Positions 8,398 to 17,658 of a DNA stretch of 64,000 nucleotides are shown here, piece after piece. The position numbers were made by a program, and so were the translations under genes. Position 1 is the stretch's first letter; the number at the start of each line of letters is the position of its first letter. The notes below the pieces were generated by a model. That model worked only from the letters and a program-made list of their open reading frames with translations. It was not told the origin of the DNA and made no database searches. Source of the stretch: JACMJL01 sp963791805 (GTDB lineage: Bacteria > Bacillota > Clostridia > Clostridiales > Clostridiaceae); contig CAWBTU010000006.1 in the NCBI GenBank assembly GCA_963791805.1, forward strand, positions 1,178,001-1,242,000. The letters run 5' to 3'.

Positions 8398-9165
8398 ATG
8401 GATTTAAATGATTTTGAAAAATGGGTGTATCAAGATTTTAAAATTAACTTATCTGCTTATAAATCCAATCAGCTTCATAGAAGAATATTGAGTCTTATGT
8501 CTAGAGTAGGTGTAGACACGGTTGATGAGTATGTTGAACTACTTAAAAAGGATAAAGATCAAAGACAAAAGTTTTTAGATTTTATTACGATAAATGTAAC
8601 AGAGTTTTTTAGAAATCCGGAAATTTTTGAGGACTTAAACGATACTATAAAAAAAGAATTATTACCATATAACAAAAATTTAAAAATCTGGAGTGCAGCA
8701 TGCTCCATAGGAGCAGAACCCTACTCCATCGCAATGATTTTAGATAATTTAGGAAACCTTGGAAATCATAAAATAATAGCAACAGATATTGATAATACTA
8801 TTCTAGATAGAGCTAAAAAAGGGGAGTATGTTTCAAGTGAGATAAAGAACGTAAAAAAGGATTTTATCGATAAATATTTTACTGTAGAAAATGAAAAGTA
8901 TTCAATTAACTCTAAAATCAAAAGTATTGTTACGTTTAAGAAACATGATTTAATACTAGATGATTATGAAAAAGATTTCGACTTAATAGTTTGTAGAAAT
9001 GTTGTAATTTACTTTAATCAAGATGTCAAAAATGTAATATATAAAAAATTTAGTGAATCTCTGAAAAAAGGCGGATTACTTTTTGTAGGTGCCACTGAAA
9101 GCATTTATAATTATAAAGAATTTGGATTTGAAAAAGCTTCTACATTTATTTATAAGAAAATATAA
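8398..9165 (+). CDS. cheR: Chemotaxis protein methyltransferase CheR
   Basis: 255 residues; methylates receptor glutamates using S-adenosylmethionine, opposing CheB. It has an N-terminal all-helical domain (about 1-75) and then the Rossmann-like methyltransferase fold with the SAM motif SAACSIGAEPYSIAM near residues 98-112. The usual acidic Glu of SxGEEPYS is Ala here, a modest deviation. CRNVVIYFN near residue 198 is the family hallmark. AGTAGGAGG precedes the ATG, and only 3 bases separate it from cheB. There is no pentapeptide-binding tail and no receptor gene in the window. Confidence 0.96.
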   Translation: MDLNDFEKWVYQDFKINLSAYKSNQLHRRILSLMSRVGVDTVDEYVELLKKDKDQRQKFLDFITINVTEFFRNPEIFEDLNDTIKKELLPYNKNLKIWSAACSIGAEPYSIAMILDNLGNLGNHKIIATDIDNTILDRAKKGEYVSSEIKNVKKDFIDKYFTVENEKYSINSKIKSIVTFKKHDLILDDYEKDFDLIVCRNVVIYFNQDVKNVIYKKFSESLKKGGLLFVGATESIYNYKEFGFEKASTFIYKKI

Positions 9166-9176
9166 GGAGGGATAAA

Positions 9177-11234
9177 ATGGATACATCACAATATATGTCA
9201 ATGTTTCTTGAAGAATCAATGGATAATTTACAGACATTAAATGAGGCATTACTTCAACTTGAACAGGAACCAGATAATTTTGATAAGCTGAACGAAATAT
9301 TTAGAGTGGCTCATACAATAAAGGGAATGGCAGCTACAATGGGATTTAGCAAAATGGCCGAGTTAACTCATAAAATGGAAGATGTACTATCTAAATTTAG
9401 AAATGGAGATTTAACTGTTACAGAGAATGTTGTTACTGTATTATTTAAGTGCCTTGATACTTTAGAGCAAATGGTGAACAATATAACTGAAGATTCAGGA
9501 GTTGAAATACCTATAGAGGAAGTTATTGAGAGCTTAGAAGGACTATCAGAAAATAATAATAAAGCTCCAGTAAAAGTAGAAGCGAAAAATGTTGAGATTG
9601 CTGTTTCAAAAGAAGATTCAGTAGCCTTAGAAAGCAATGAAAGTAAAAAGGAAAATAGAGTTATTCAGTTAAACGAGTATGATATTAATGTAATTAAACA
9701 AGCTCAGGAGAAGGGATATCATTCCCTTGAAATTAGAATTAAAATTAGTGAAGGTACTTTGTTAAAATCTGCTAGAGCATTTTTAATATTTAAAACACTA
9801 GAAGAATGGGGAGAGATAATCAAATCTATTCCAAGTGCTGAAGATATTGAAAATGAAAATTTTGACTTCCAGATAGATTTAGTATATGTTTCAACAAAAA
9901 GTGCAGCAGATATTCATGATGCACTATTAAATGTTTCTGAGGTTACAGAAGTTATTGTGCAAGATGCTGACCTAGAAGTTGCGAGAGCTATTAAACCAGC
10001 AGAGACAGTAGAAGTGAAAAGTGAAGCACAAGTTCAAAAGGTTACAAAAGTTAAGGCTAGTAAACCTGAAGAAGGTTCACCTAAAGAAGCGCCAACACAT
10101 AAAAAGGCTCATCAGTCAGTTAGAGTGGAACTTGACAGGCTAGATAAGTTTATGAATATGGTTTCAGAATTAGTTATTCATAGAACAAGGCTTGAACAAA
10201 TTAGTAATCATAATAAAATTACAGAATTGACTGAAACTCTTGAGCAAGTTGCTAGAACAACTTCTGATTTGCAAGATTTAGTTATGAAGATTAGAATGCT
10301 ACCACTGGATTCCGTATTTAATAGATTCCCTAGAATGGTTAGAGACTTATCTGTTGATATGGGAAAAGAAATGGAGTTAATAATCCAAGGCGCAGATACG
10401 GAACTTGATAGAACTGTAATTGATGAAATTGGTGAACCTTTAGTTCATTTGATAAGGAATGCTGCAGATCACGGTATTGAACCTGCTGAAGCAAGAATTG
10501 CTAGTGGTAAAGATCCTGTAGGAAAAATAAAACTAATTGCATATCAAGAAGGTACCAAAGCAATTATTAAAGTTGAAGATGACGGTGCAGGAATTAATGT
10601 TGATAAAGTTAAAGCAAAAGCTGAAAAAATTGGAATTAATACTGATGGGATGACAGATTCTGATATAAGAAATTTAATATTTGCTCAGGGCTTTAGTACA
10701 GTAGAAAAAATTACTGATATTTCCGGCAGAGGCGTCGGAATGGATGTAGTTAAAACAAAGATTAGCAGCTTAGGAGGAACTGTTGAAGTTGTAAGCGAGA
10801 TGGGTAAGGGATCTGCATTTATTATTAGATTACCGTTAACTCTACAGATAATTCAGGCTTTACTTGTAAAGGTAGGGGATGAAACTTTAGCTATTTCATT
10901 AGGCTATATTGACAGGGTAATTGAGTATAAAGAAGATAAAATAAAGAAAACAAACAACAAAGAAGTACTCATTTATAATGGAAATGTAATTCCACTTGTA
11001 AGACTAAATGAAAAACTTTCACTGAAAAGTGCTGATAACAAGAAATATTATATAGTAATTGTAAAAGTAGGGGAATTAACTATTGGACTTCTTGTAGATT
11101 CATTACTTGGACAACAAGAAATTGTTATAAAGCCATTAGGTAAAACTCTTAAAAATTTAAAAGAATACATTGGGGCTACCATTTTAGGAGATGGGTTAGT
11201 TACTCTCATTTTGGATGTTTCGGCTTTAATTTAG
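9177..11234 (+). CDS. cheA: Chemotaxis histidine kinase CheA
   Basis: 685 residues, the central kinase of the pathway. Domains in order: HPt (P1) with phosphorylated His46 in FRVAHTIKGMA; a P2 region that docks CheY/CheB (about 165-275); the dimerisation domain P3 (about 310-375); the ATPase domain P4 with the N box HLIRNAADHGIEP, G1 box DDGAGI and G2 box SGRGVGMDVVK; and the C-terminal CheW-like P5 domain (about 545-685). All key residues are present. It starts 11 bases after cheR with AAGGAGG and is followed by cheC 11 bases on. Confidence 0.98.
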   Translation: MDTSQYMSMFLEESMDNLQTLNEALLQLEQEPDNFDKLNEIFRVAHTIKGMAATMGFSKMAELTHKMEDVLSKFRNGDLTVTENVVTVLFKCLDTLEQMVNNITEDSGVEIPIEEVIESLEGLSENNNKAPVKVEAKNVEIAVSKEDSVALESNESKKENRVIQLNEYDINVIKQAQEKGYHSLEIRIKISEGTLLKSARAFLIFKTLEEWGEIIKSIPSAEDIENENFDFQIDLVYVSTKSAADIHDALLNVSEVTEVIVQDADLEVARAIKPAETVEVKSEAQVQKVTKVKASKPEEGSPKEAPTHKKAHQSVRVELDRLDKFMNMVSELVIHRTRLEQISNHNKITELTETLEQVARTTSDLQDLVMKIRMLPLDSVFNRFPRMVRDLSVDMGKEMELIIQGADTELDRTVIDEIGEPLVHLIRNAADHGIEPAEARIASGKDPVGKIKLIAYQEGTKAIIKVEDDGAGINVDKVKAKAEKIGINTDGMTDSDIRNLIFAQGFSTVEKITDISGRGVGMDVVKTKISSLGGTVEVVSEMGKGSAFIIRLPLTLQIIQALLVKVGDETLAISLGYIDRVIEYKEDKIKKTNNKEVLIYNGNVIPLVRLNEKLSLKSADNKKYYIVIVKVGELTIGLLVDSLLGQQEIVIKPLGKTLKNLKEYIGATILGDGLVTLILDVSALI

Positions 11235-11245
11235 GAGGAGAATGT

Positions 11246-11851
11246 ATGAGTTTTAATAACTTTAATCCACTTCAAATGGATGCCTTGAGAGAAGTTGGAA
11301 ACATTGGCTCTGGAAATGCTGCTACAGCATTATCACAACTTCTCAATAAGAAAATAGATATGACAGTTCCATCAATAAATATAGTTCCTTTTCGAGATAT
11401 TTTTTCAAGAATAGGAGGAGAGGAACTAGTTGTTGGAGTTATAGTAAGAGTTTTAGGAGATACGCCTGGAAATATTTTATTTGTATTTGAAAAAGAAACA
11501 GCTTTAGGTATAATAGAATCATTAATAGGTGAAAAAAACGGCCAAATTAGTGAAATGGGAAATTCGGTATTGTGTGAAATCGGTAACATAATTTCTGGAT
11601 CATATTTAAATGCAATTTCTAAGCTAACTAATTTAGCTATTATGCCATCAGTTCCTGCAGTAGCTACGGATATGCTTGGAGCGATTCTTTCTACAACCTT
11701 TATTGAATCAGGACAGTATGATGACTTTGTATTGGACATTGAAACGACTTTCAAGCAAGGTGAAAATTCTGAACATATGGGTGGACATTTTTACTATATC
11801 CCTATGCCAGGTTCATTAGAAAAAATACTAAATATATTAGGTGTAAAATAA
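11246..11851 (+). CDS. cheC: CheY-phosphate phosphatase CheC
   Basis: 201 residues. It dephosphorylates CheY-P and, with CheD, is part of the Firmicute adaptation loop. Two copies of the CheC active-site pattern (E-x2-N about 3 residues apart) are visible: LREVGNIGSGNAATALS near residue 14 and LCEIGNIISGSYLNAIS near residue 110, as expected for a two-site CheC rather than the one-site FliY or CheX. GGAGGAG precedes the ATG. It sits between cheA and cheY. Confidence 0.93.
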   Translation: MSFNNFNPLQMDALREVGNIGSGNAATALSQLLNKKIDMTVPSINIVPFRDIFSRIGGEELVVGVIVRVLGDTPGNILFVFEKETALGIIESLIGEKNGQISEMGNSVLCEIGNIISGSYLNAISKLTNLAIMPSVPAVATDMLGAILSTTFIESGQYDDFVLDIETTFKQGENSEHMGGHFYYIPMPGSLEKILNILGVK

Positions 11852-11867
11852 ATGGAGGTATTATAAT

Positions 11868-12227
11868 ATGACTAGAGTTTTAATTGTTGATGACGCGGCT
11901 TTTATGAGGATGATGATAAAAGACATTCTTGAAAAAAACGGATTTGAAGTAATCGGAGAAGCAAGTAATGGTATTAAAGCAGTAGAATTTTATAAGAAAG
12001 ACAAACCAGACATTGTTACCATGGACATAACAATGCCAGACATGGATGGAATTCAAGCTGTAAAAGCTATTAAAGAATTTGATCCTGCAGCAAAGGTAAT
12101 AATGTGTAGTGCAATGGGTCAACAATCCATGGTTATGGATGCCATAAGAGCAGGGGCAAGAGATTTTATTGTTAAGCCTTTTCAATCAGATAGAGTTTTA
12201 GAAGCTATTAAAAAAGCAATTGGCTAA
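11868..12227 (+). CDS. cheY: Chemotaxis response regulator CheY
   Basis: 119-residue single-domain receiver that carries the phosphoryl group from CheA to the motor switch (FliM/FliY). Canonical residues are present: Asp8/Asp9 for Mg2+, phosphoacceptor Asp53 in TMDITMPDMDG, Ser81 in MCSAMG at the Thr/Ser switch position and Lys103 in FIVKPF. GGAGG lies 10 bases before the ATG. It is located between cheC and the second cheW. Confidence 0.97.
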   Translation: MTRVLIVDDAAFMRMMIKDILEKNGFEVIGEASNGIKAVEFYKKDKPDIVTMDITMPDMDGIQAVKAIKEFDPAAKVIMCSAMGQQSMVMDAIRAGARDFIVKPFQSDRVLEAIKKAIG

Positions 12228-12239
12228 GGAGGAGAGAAT

Positions 12240-12638
12240 ATGCAAGTAGTCATATTTAAACTAAATGACGAACAATTTGCAGTTGAAACTGCAAAGGTAG
12301 CTAGCATAAATGACATGATGGAAATTACTAGAGTGCCTAGGGCAAAAGAGTTTATAAAGGGACTTATTAACTTAAGAGGAAATGTAATATCTTTATTGGA
12401 CATTAATTTAATTTTAGACGTATCAAAGGGAGATTCAGAGCAAAACAATATTATTATACTTGAAATGCAGGAAGAATTAGTAGGAATAGCTGTTGATCAA
12501 GTAGATGAAGTTTTAGATGTAGAAGAAGAAATTATTGAAAAAGTTGAAACTGCTAAAGGATCCTATATTAAGGGAGTAATTAACTTTAAAGATAGAATTG
12601 TGACCTTAATTGATATTGATAAACTTTTAGTAAATTGA
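12240..12638 (+). CDS. cheW: CheW chemotaxis coupling protein, second (intact) copy
   Basis: 132 residues forming a complete CheW domain that bridges chemoreceptors and the CheA P5 domain. Typical features are VVIFKLNDEQFAVE at the start, ITRVPRAKEFIKGLINLRGNVISL in the middle and the ILEMQEELVGIAVDQVDEV strand pattern. AAGGAGGAG precedes the ATG, 12 bases after cheY. Because the first copy (6341) is broken in this sequence, this is the functional coupling protein of the operon. Confidence 0.96.
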   Translation: MQVVIFKLNDEQFAVETAKVASINDMMEITRVPRAKEFIKGLINLRGNVISLLDINLILDVSKGDSEQNNIIILEMQEELVGIAVDQVDEVLDVEEEIIEKVETAKGSYIKGVINFKDRIVTLIDIDKLLVN

Positions 12639-12658
12639 TTTAGAAAAGAGGTGGAAAA

Positions 12659-13654
12659 TTGGCAGACGTATTATCACAAAATGAAATTGATGCCCTTTTA
12701 TCTGCCCTATCTTCCGGTGAACTAAAGCCTGATGAGCTTCCAAAGGATGAAGATAAACAGAAAGTTAAGAATTATGATTTTAGGAGTCCAAATAAATTTT
12801 CTAAGGATCATATCAGAACTCTTGAGATGATTCATGATAATTATTCAAGGATTATCTCCAATTACTTAACTGGACAGGTAAGAACTAATGTAAAGATTAA
12901 GATTGAATCTGTAGAACAGATTACGTACGAAGAATTTGTGCATTCTGTTCCAAACCCGACAATACTAACTATTTTTAGGATGCCTCCGTTAAATGGTACT
13001 ATTTTGTTTGAAACAAATCCACAATTTGTATTTCAAGTAATAGATATTCTTCTAGGGGGATCTGGTAGTGGTAATTATAAAATGAGGGAATTCACAGATA
13101 TAGATAAAAATATTATTATGCAAATAAACAAAGGATTGATTTCGAATTTAAAAATGGCATGGGAAGAAATTTTAGAGGTTGAACCTGAAATTGAAGGTAT
13201 TGAAACAAATCCTTCTCTAAATCAAACTTTAGCACCCAATGAACCCGTTGCTCTAATCACTTTCTCTGTAGAAATCGAGAAAAATAGTACTTTTATCAAT
13301 ATATGTATACCTTATTTAAGTATTGAGAAAGTACTAGATAAGTTAGTAGTTCAATATTGGTTTCAGGCAAATAATGAAGAATTACTAAATGAATCAAGAC
13401 ATAAACTCAAAAACAGATTGAACATTGTAGATGTACCAGTTTCTGCAGTGCTAGGGACTACAAATATTACTGTAGATGATTTCTTAAAGTTAACAGCAGG
13501 AGATGTGCTGGCATTGGATAGAAAAAGTACAAGTGCAGTTGAACTATTTGTGGGAGAAGAGCCTTGTTATTTTGTTAAGCCAGGGATTGTTGGGAAAAAT
13601 ATGGGAGTTCAAGTACTGGATATTATAGGTAAGGATGTGGATAATTATGAGTGA
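12659..13654 (+). CDS. fliM: Flagellar motor switch protein FliM
   Basis: 331 residues; forms the middle of the C-ring and binds CheY-P. The N-terminal CheY-binding peptide LSQNEIDALLSAL is at residues 5-17, the CheC-like middle domain at about 45-235 and the C-terminal SpoA/FliN-like domain at about 250-330. It starts at TTG 12659 with GAGGTGG 6 bases upstream. Its 3' end overlaps the fliY start by 8 bases, which suggests translational coupling. Confidence 0.97.
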   Translation: MADVLSQNEIDALLSALSSGELKPDELPKDEDKQKVKNYDFRSPNKFSKDHIRTLEMIHDNYSRIISNYLTGQVRTNVKIKIESVEQITYEEFVHSVPNPTILTIFRMPPLNGTILFETNPQFVFQVIDILLGGSGSGNYKMREFTDIDKNIIMQINKGLISNLKMAWEEILEVEPEIEGIETNPSLNQTLAPNEPVALITFSVEIEKNSTFINICIPYLSIEKVLDKLVVQYWFQANNEELLNESRHKLKNRLNIVDVPVSAVLGTTNITVDDFLKLTAGDVLALDRKSTSAVELFVGEEPCYFVKPGIVGKNMGVQVLDIIGKDVDNYE

Positions 13655-14804
13655 TGGGTTCCTTTCACAAGAAGAGATTGATTCTCTACTTAATGGGGGT
13701 GGTACGCCATCTGAAAATACTAAACCAGAGGTTTTGTCAGATATAGAAAAAGATTTATTAGGAGAGATTGGAAATATTTCAATGGGATCGGCTTCTACAG
13801 CTTTATCTACTATTGTTAATCAACAAGTAAATATTACAACTCCTGTTGTTTCTGTTACAACTTTAGGGGAGCTTAAGAAACAATTTGTTATACCTAATAT
13901 CGCAGTTGATGTAAAATACACAAGTGGTATTGAAGGACAAAATTTATTAATTATTAAAACCTCTGATGCTGGAATCATCGCTAATCTTATGATGGGTGGA
14001 GATGGAAAAGTTGAAAATGTAAATCTTTCAGAAATCGAAATTAGTGCTGTTTCAGAAGCTATGAATCAGATGATTGGTTCAGCAGCCACTTCTATGGCAA
14101 CTATGTTTGGAAGAGAAGTCAATATTTCACCTCCAAATTGTAAGGTTTGGGATGATCATACTATTAATTTACCAGAAAGTATTACCGAGGATGAAGATGT
14201 AGTTTTAGTTTCATTTAAGCTTACTGTTGGTGATCTGATAGATAGTAATATGATGCAAATACTTCCATTAACAACAGCAAGAAGAATTGTTGGTATTATG
14301 ATGGGAGAACCTGAGGCTGCACCAGAACCTCAGCAACAGCAGCAACAAGCACCACAACAACAAGCTCCGCAGCAGCAACCACAGCAAGCCGCTCAGCAAC
14401 AACCACAGCAGCAACAACCACAACAGCAATATATTCAATCTGAACCTGTGTATAGCCAACCTGAAGTTCAAAGACCTAGGGTTGATGTGCAACAAGCAAG
14501 TTTCCAACCATTACAGGAAACTGCAATTCATACATCACCTAGAAATATTGATTTGATTTTAGATGTTCCACTAGAGATTTCAGTTGTTCTTGGTAGAACT
14601 AAAAAAAGCATTAAAGATATATTAAACTTAGGTACTGGTTCCCTTATTGAATTAGAAAAATTGGCTGAAGAACCAGTTGAAATTATGGTAAATGGAAAAA
14701 AAGTTGCTTATGGTGAAGTAGTTGTAGTAGATGAAAATTTTGGTGTAAGAATTACTAATATTATTAGTAGTAATGAAAGAGTAAAAACCTTGGGGCAACA
14801 ATAG
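13647..14804 (+). CDS. fliY: Flagellar motor switch phosphatase FliY (CheC-like plus FliN fusion)
   Basis: 385 residues. The N-terminal peptide DGFLSQEEIDSLLNGG resembles the FliM CheY-binding peptide; a CheC/FliM-like domain follows (about 30-195) with one clear active-site pattern, LLGEIGNISMGSASTAL; the C-terminal FliN domain (about 290-385) completes the C-ring. Between them is a Gln/Pro linker (about residues 225-265, bases 14329-14435) made of CAG/CAA and CCA codons. The start at ATG 13647 has AAGGATG 9 bases upstream; the earlier ATG 13635 lacks such a site. It is the last gene before the terminator at 14884. Confidence 0.95.
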   Translation: MSDGFLSQEEIDSLLNGGGTPSENTKPEVLSDIEKDLLGEIGNISMGSASTALSTIVNQQVNITTPVVSVTTLGELKKQFVIPNIAVDVKYTSGIEGQNLLIIKTSDAGIIANLMMGGDGKVENVNLSEIEISAVSEAMNQMIGSAATSMATMFGREVNISPPNCKVWDDHTINLPESITEDEDVVLVSFKLTVGDLIDSNMMQILPLTTARRIVGIMMGEPEAAPEPQQQQQQAPQQQAPQQQPQQAAQQQPQQQQPQQQYIQSEPVYSQPEVQRPRVDVQQASFQPLQETAIHTSPRNIDLILDVPLEISVVLGRTKKSIKDILNLGTGSLIELEKLAEEPVEIMVNGKKVAYGEVVVVDENFGVRITNIISSNERVKTLGQQ

Positions 14805-14883
14805 CATAGTATAGGCTAGAAGATAGAGGTTAGAATTTGAAAGTTTAAAGTCAGAATTTCTGAATTAATTCATAGATTATTAG

Positions 14884-14916
14884 AGAAATAAAGTTAAAGC
14901 TTTATTTCTTTTTTTG
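14884..14916 (+). terminator. Intrinsic terminator of the chemotaxis operon
   Basis: AGAAATAAAG (14884-14893) pairs perfectly with CTTTATTTCT (14900-14909), loop TTAAAG, followed by a T run. It separates the early-type fapA-fliY operon from the sigma-D-controlled late genes. Confidence 0.85.
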
Positions 14917-14920
14917 GGTA

Positions 14921-14948
14921 TAAACTTTATATGTTAATGTACGATAAT
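14921..14948 (+). promoter_or_regulatory. Sigma-D (sigma-28) promoter of the flgM late operon
   Basis: TAAA at 14921-14924, then exactly 17 bases, then CGATAAT at 14942-14948. This matches the sigma-28 consensus TAAA-N15-GCCGATAA. It lies 45 bases before the flgM start. The same spacing recurs at 23237, 35477 and 36465. Confidence 0.85.
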
Positions 14949-14992
14949 AAATGTAGAAAAGAAATAGCAATAAGTCATAAGGGGTGTTTATA

Positions 14993-15268
14993 ATGAAAAT
15001 TTCAGGTATTAATTCAAGTGAATTTCCTAACATTCATATTGATAAAAAGAAAAATGTTAAGAAAGCTGATGTTGAAGCTATTACAGACAGAGTTGAGATA
15101 TCTTCAGTTGGAAAAAGCTTAAGCGGTTATTCTAGTGGTGAAAATTTTGGTGTTTCTGCAGAAAAATTAAATAGTATTAAAAATGAACTTACTGCTGGAA
15201 CTTATAATAGAGATTCAAAACTGGTTGCTCAAAAAATCATTGATACAATGAAAGGAAGAGAAATTTAG
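14993..15268 (+). CDS. flgM: Anti-sigma-D factor FlgM
   Basis: 91 residues; binds and inhibits sigma-D until export through the finished hook-basal body releases it. It has the family layout: a polar N-terminus, TDRVEISSVGKSLS near residue 31, and the C-terminal helical region VSAEKLNSIKNELTAGTY...KIIDTMKG that contacts the sigma factor. ATG 14993 is preceded by GGGG 8 bases upstream; an in-frame GTG at 14984 lies inside that Shine-Dalgarno. It is the first gene behind a sigma-D promoter, giving the usual feedback loop with sigD at 60422. Confidence 0.9.
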   Translation: MKISGINSSEFPNIHIDKKKNVKKADVEAITDRVEISSVGKSLSGYSSGENFGVSAEKLNSIKNELTAGTYNRDSKLVAQKIIDTMKGREI

Positions 15269-15269
15269 G

Positions 15270-15680
15270 ATGAGAGATCAACTCAACGATATCATTATTC
15301 AAGAGAGTGAAGCACTTGAAGAGCTTATTTCACTACTTGAAGAACAAAGCAAATATGCTTTGGAGAGTAGAGTATTTGATATGGAAGCAGTTGTACCAAG
15401 AATAGAGAAGTGTAACAAAAAAATTGCTGAGTTAGAAATGAAAAGAAGAGGTTTGACAGGCGGCGAGGCAATGACAAAAATAGTTAATGATTTGAATGAT
15501 GCTGAATTAGAGGAAAACTATCGAAAGATAAAACTCCTTGTTGAAGATGCTATAGTTCAGAAAAATTTTAATATTGCCCAGATAAGCCAAGGGTTAAATT
15601 TTACAAATAGAATTTTAAATATATTAAATCCGGACAGAGCAGTAAAGACATACAATTCTTATGGAAAAATAAAGAAATAA
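15270..15680 (+). CDS. flgN: Export chaperone FlgN
   Basis: 136-residue largely helical coiled-coil protein, the cytoplasmic chaperone for the hook-filament junction proteins FlgK and FlgL, which are encoded immediately downstream. The FlgN pattern is seen in EALEELISLLEEQSKYAL near residue 12 and the conserved C-terminal SYGKIKK. It begins one base after the flgM stop, so it is translationally coupled. Confidence 0.88.
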   Translation: MRDQLNDIIIQESEALEELISLLEEQSKYALESRVFDMEAVVPRIEKCNKKIAELEMKRRGLTGGEAMTKIVNDLNDAELEENYRKIKLLVEDAIVQKNFNIAQISQGLNFTNRILNILNPDRAVKTYNSYGKIKK

Positions 15681-15693
15681 TGGAGGTGGTAAC

Positions 15694-17634
15694 TTGGCAG
15701 GTCTATTTACAATATTAGATGTAGGGGTACGAGGAATGAGTACTCAGCAAAGCGCTCTTAATGTAACATCCCATAATGTGGCTAATGCTAACACAGAAGG
15801 CTATACAAGGCAAAGGGCTTTAATACAAGCAACAAAACCCCTTGGGGGAATGGACATGTTAAGTGTTGACGGTGCAGGTCAGATGGGTACAGGATCAGAA
15901 GTATCTCTTATACAGAGGGTAAGAGACTCATTTACTGATTATCAAATAAGAAATTATACGACCACTCAAGGTCAGTATACTGCAAGTGAAAGGTATTTAA
16001 ATCAGGTTCAAGGAGTATTTAATGAGCCATCTGACACTGGAATTTCCAATTTATTAAGTAAATTTTTTAATGATTGGCAAAAGTTATCAAATAGTGCAGC
16101 AGAACAATCTTCAAGGCAGACAGTTGCAACAGACACTGCTACTCTTACAGATCAGCTAAATAATAACTACAGGCAATTGCAGAACATTCAAACTCAAATT
16201 AATACATCCATTAAAGCAGACGTATCTGAAGTTAATACTATTCTTGACCAAGTACATGATTTAAATAAGCAAATTATGTTAGTAAAAGCGGGAGATAATG
16301 AACCTAACGATTTAATGGATAAAAGAGACAATCTGCTAGATAAATTGAGTTCCAAGTTCGGTATTAATATAGATAGCAAAAACTATTATGGTGAGGATAT
16401 TACTAGCGTAACTAGCGCATCAGGCACAAATCCTAATAATGCTACATTGGTTAGTAGTGATTCTAGCATAAGTGAAAGAAGATTTTCATATGTAAATTCA
16501 ATTGATAAAACTGCAACCACTAATGTATATACTATAACTTATTATAAAAATGGCGATACAAGTAAGGCTGCTAATATGGTTAAAATTAATGTGGATTTAG
16601 GTACCAATTTACCTGTGAATACCAATACACCTGGAAATCCCACCACTGCGGATGTTGTTGCGAATCGATTACAACAGCTTAATAATAATAGAGTACTGTG
16701 GGCCGACAACACTGGAGTAGCTATCAACGCAGATGGTAAGGCCTTAGTTGATAATTCAGCTGCAGCAACGCCATATAACTTTGGTGATTTAACAATGCTT
16801 CAGCCAATTAGTGGTGAATTTGTAGGATATTCCTCGGCTAAAGTAGACACGGATAAATATATTGATAAGTTAAATAATCTTGCTAAGGGCTTAGCTTTTG
16901 CGGTTAATGCTATCCATAGTGGATATACTAGTGCTACAGGTACTATTGAAGATCCTGCTAATCCAGGAACATTTATCACGGATCCTAATAATCCCAAAAT
17001 GTTGTCTACTGATCCCGCTACAGGAGTTCCTGTAGCTTCAAAAGATTGGTTGCAGTTTTTTGTTAATTCTGATGATGTAACTAAGGAAAGTGAAATAACT
17101 GCAGGAAATATTTCCATTAATAAAAGCATTGCAAATAATGTAATGCTTATTAAAACTAAAACGCATGATAATCAATTTGCTAACACAAGTGATAACAATA
17201 TTGATGCTAAGGGAGACGGAGCAAGGGCAAAAATGATTGGGGATTTACAAAACAATTTAATTAATTTTGCTAATATAGGAACTGGAACTAATCAAGTACA
17301 AAGTCGAAGTGATTTGTTTGTAAGTGGTAAGGGCGGTAATGTATTATTAGGACTTAATTTTCAGAATAGCTCTCAAGGTATGACTACAAGTAATTGCTTC
17401 AAGAGCATAATAAGCGATATAGGTACACAGGAACAAACTGCACTGAGAACTATAACCAACGTTCAAACTACACTTGATGTTTTTAATCAAAATAAGGAAG
17501 CTACGTCAGGGGTATCCCTTGATGAGGAAATGGCGAATATGGTTCAATTCCAGCATTCTTATCAAGCTAATGCAAAAATTATATCTACAGTAGACGATTT
17601 ATTAGATGTAGTTATCAATGGACTAAAAAAATAA
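15694..17634 (+). CDS. flgK: Hook-filament junction protein FlgK (HAP1)
   Basis: 646 residues, exported axial protein that joins hook to filament. The N-terminal rod-hook motif STQQSALNVTSHNVANANTEGYTRQ is at about residues 12-37 and the C-terminal motif SLDEEMANMVQFQHSYQANAKI at about 605-627. Both are diagnostic. The central region is variable. It uses a TTG start with GGAGGTGG upstream, 13 bases after flgN. Confidence 0.97.
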   Translation: MAGLFTILDVGVRGMSTQQSALNVTSHNVANANTEGYTRQRALIQATKPLGGMDMLSVDGAGQMGTGSEVSLIQRVRDSFTDYQIRNYTTTQGQYTASERYLNQVQGVFNEPSDTGISNLLSKFFNDWQKLSNSAAEQSSRQTVATDTATLTDQLNNNYRQLQNIQTQINTSIKADVSEVNTILDQVHDLNKQIMLVKAGDNEPNDLMDKRDNLLDKLSSKFGINIDSKNYYGEDITSVTSASGTNPNNATLVSSDSSISERRFSYVNSIDKTATTNVYTITYYKNGDTSKAANMVKINVDLGTNLPVNTNTPGNPTTADVVANRLQQLNNNRVLWADNTGVAINADGKALVDNSAAATPYNFGDLTMLQPISGEFVGYSSAKVDTDKYIDKLNNLAKGLAFAVNAIHSGYTSATGTIEDPANPGTFITDPNNPKMLSTDPATGVPVASKDWLQFFVNSDDVTKESEITAGNISINKSIANNVMLIKTKTHDNQFANTSDNNIDAKGDGARAKMIGDLQNNLINFANIGTGTNQVQSRSDLFVSGKGGNVLLGLNFQNSSQGMTTSNCFKSIISDIGTQEQTALRTITNVQTTLDVFNQNKEATSGVSLDEEMANMVQFQHSYQANAKIISTVDDLLDVVINGLKK

Positions 17635-17658
17635 TCAAAAATATTTGAGGTGATAAAA

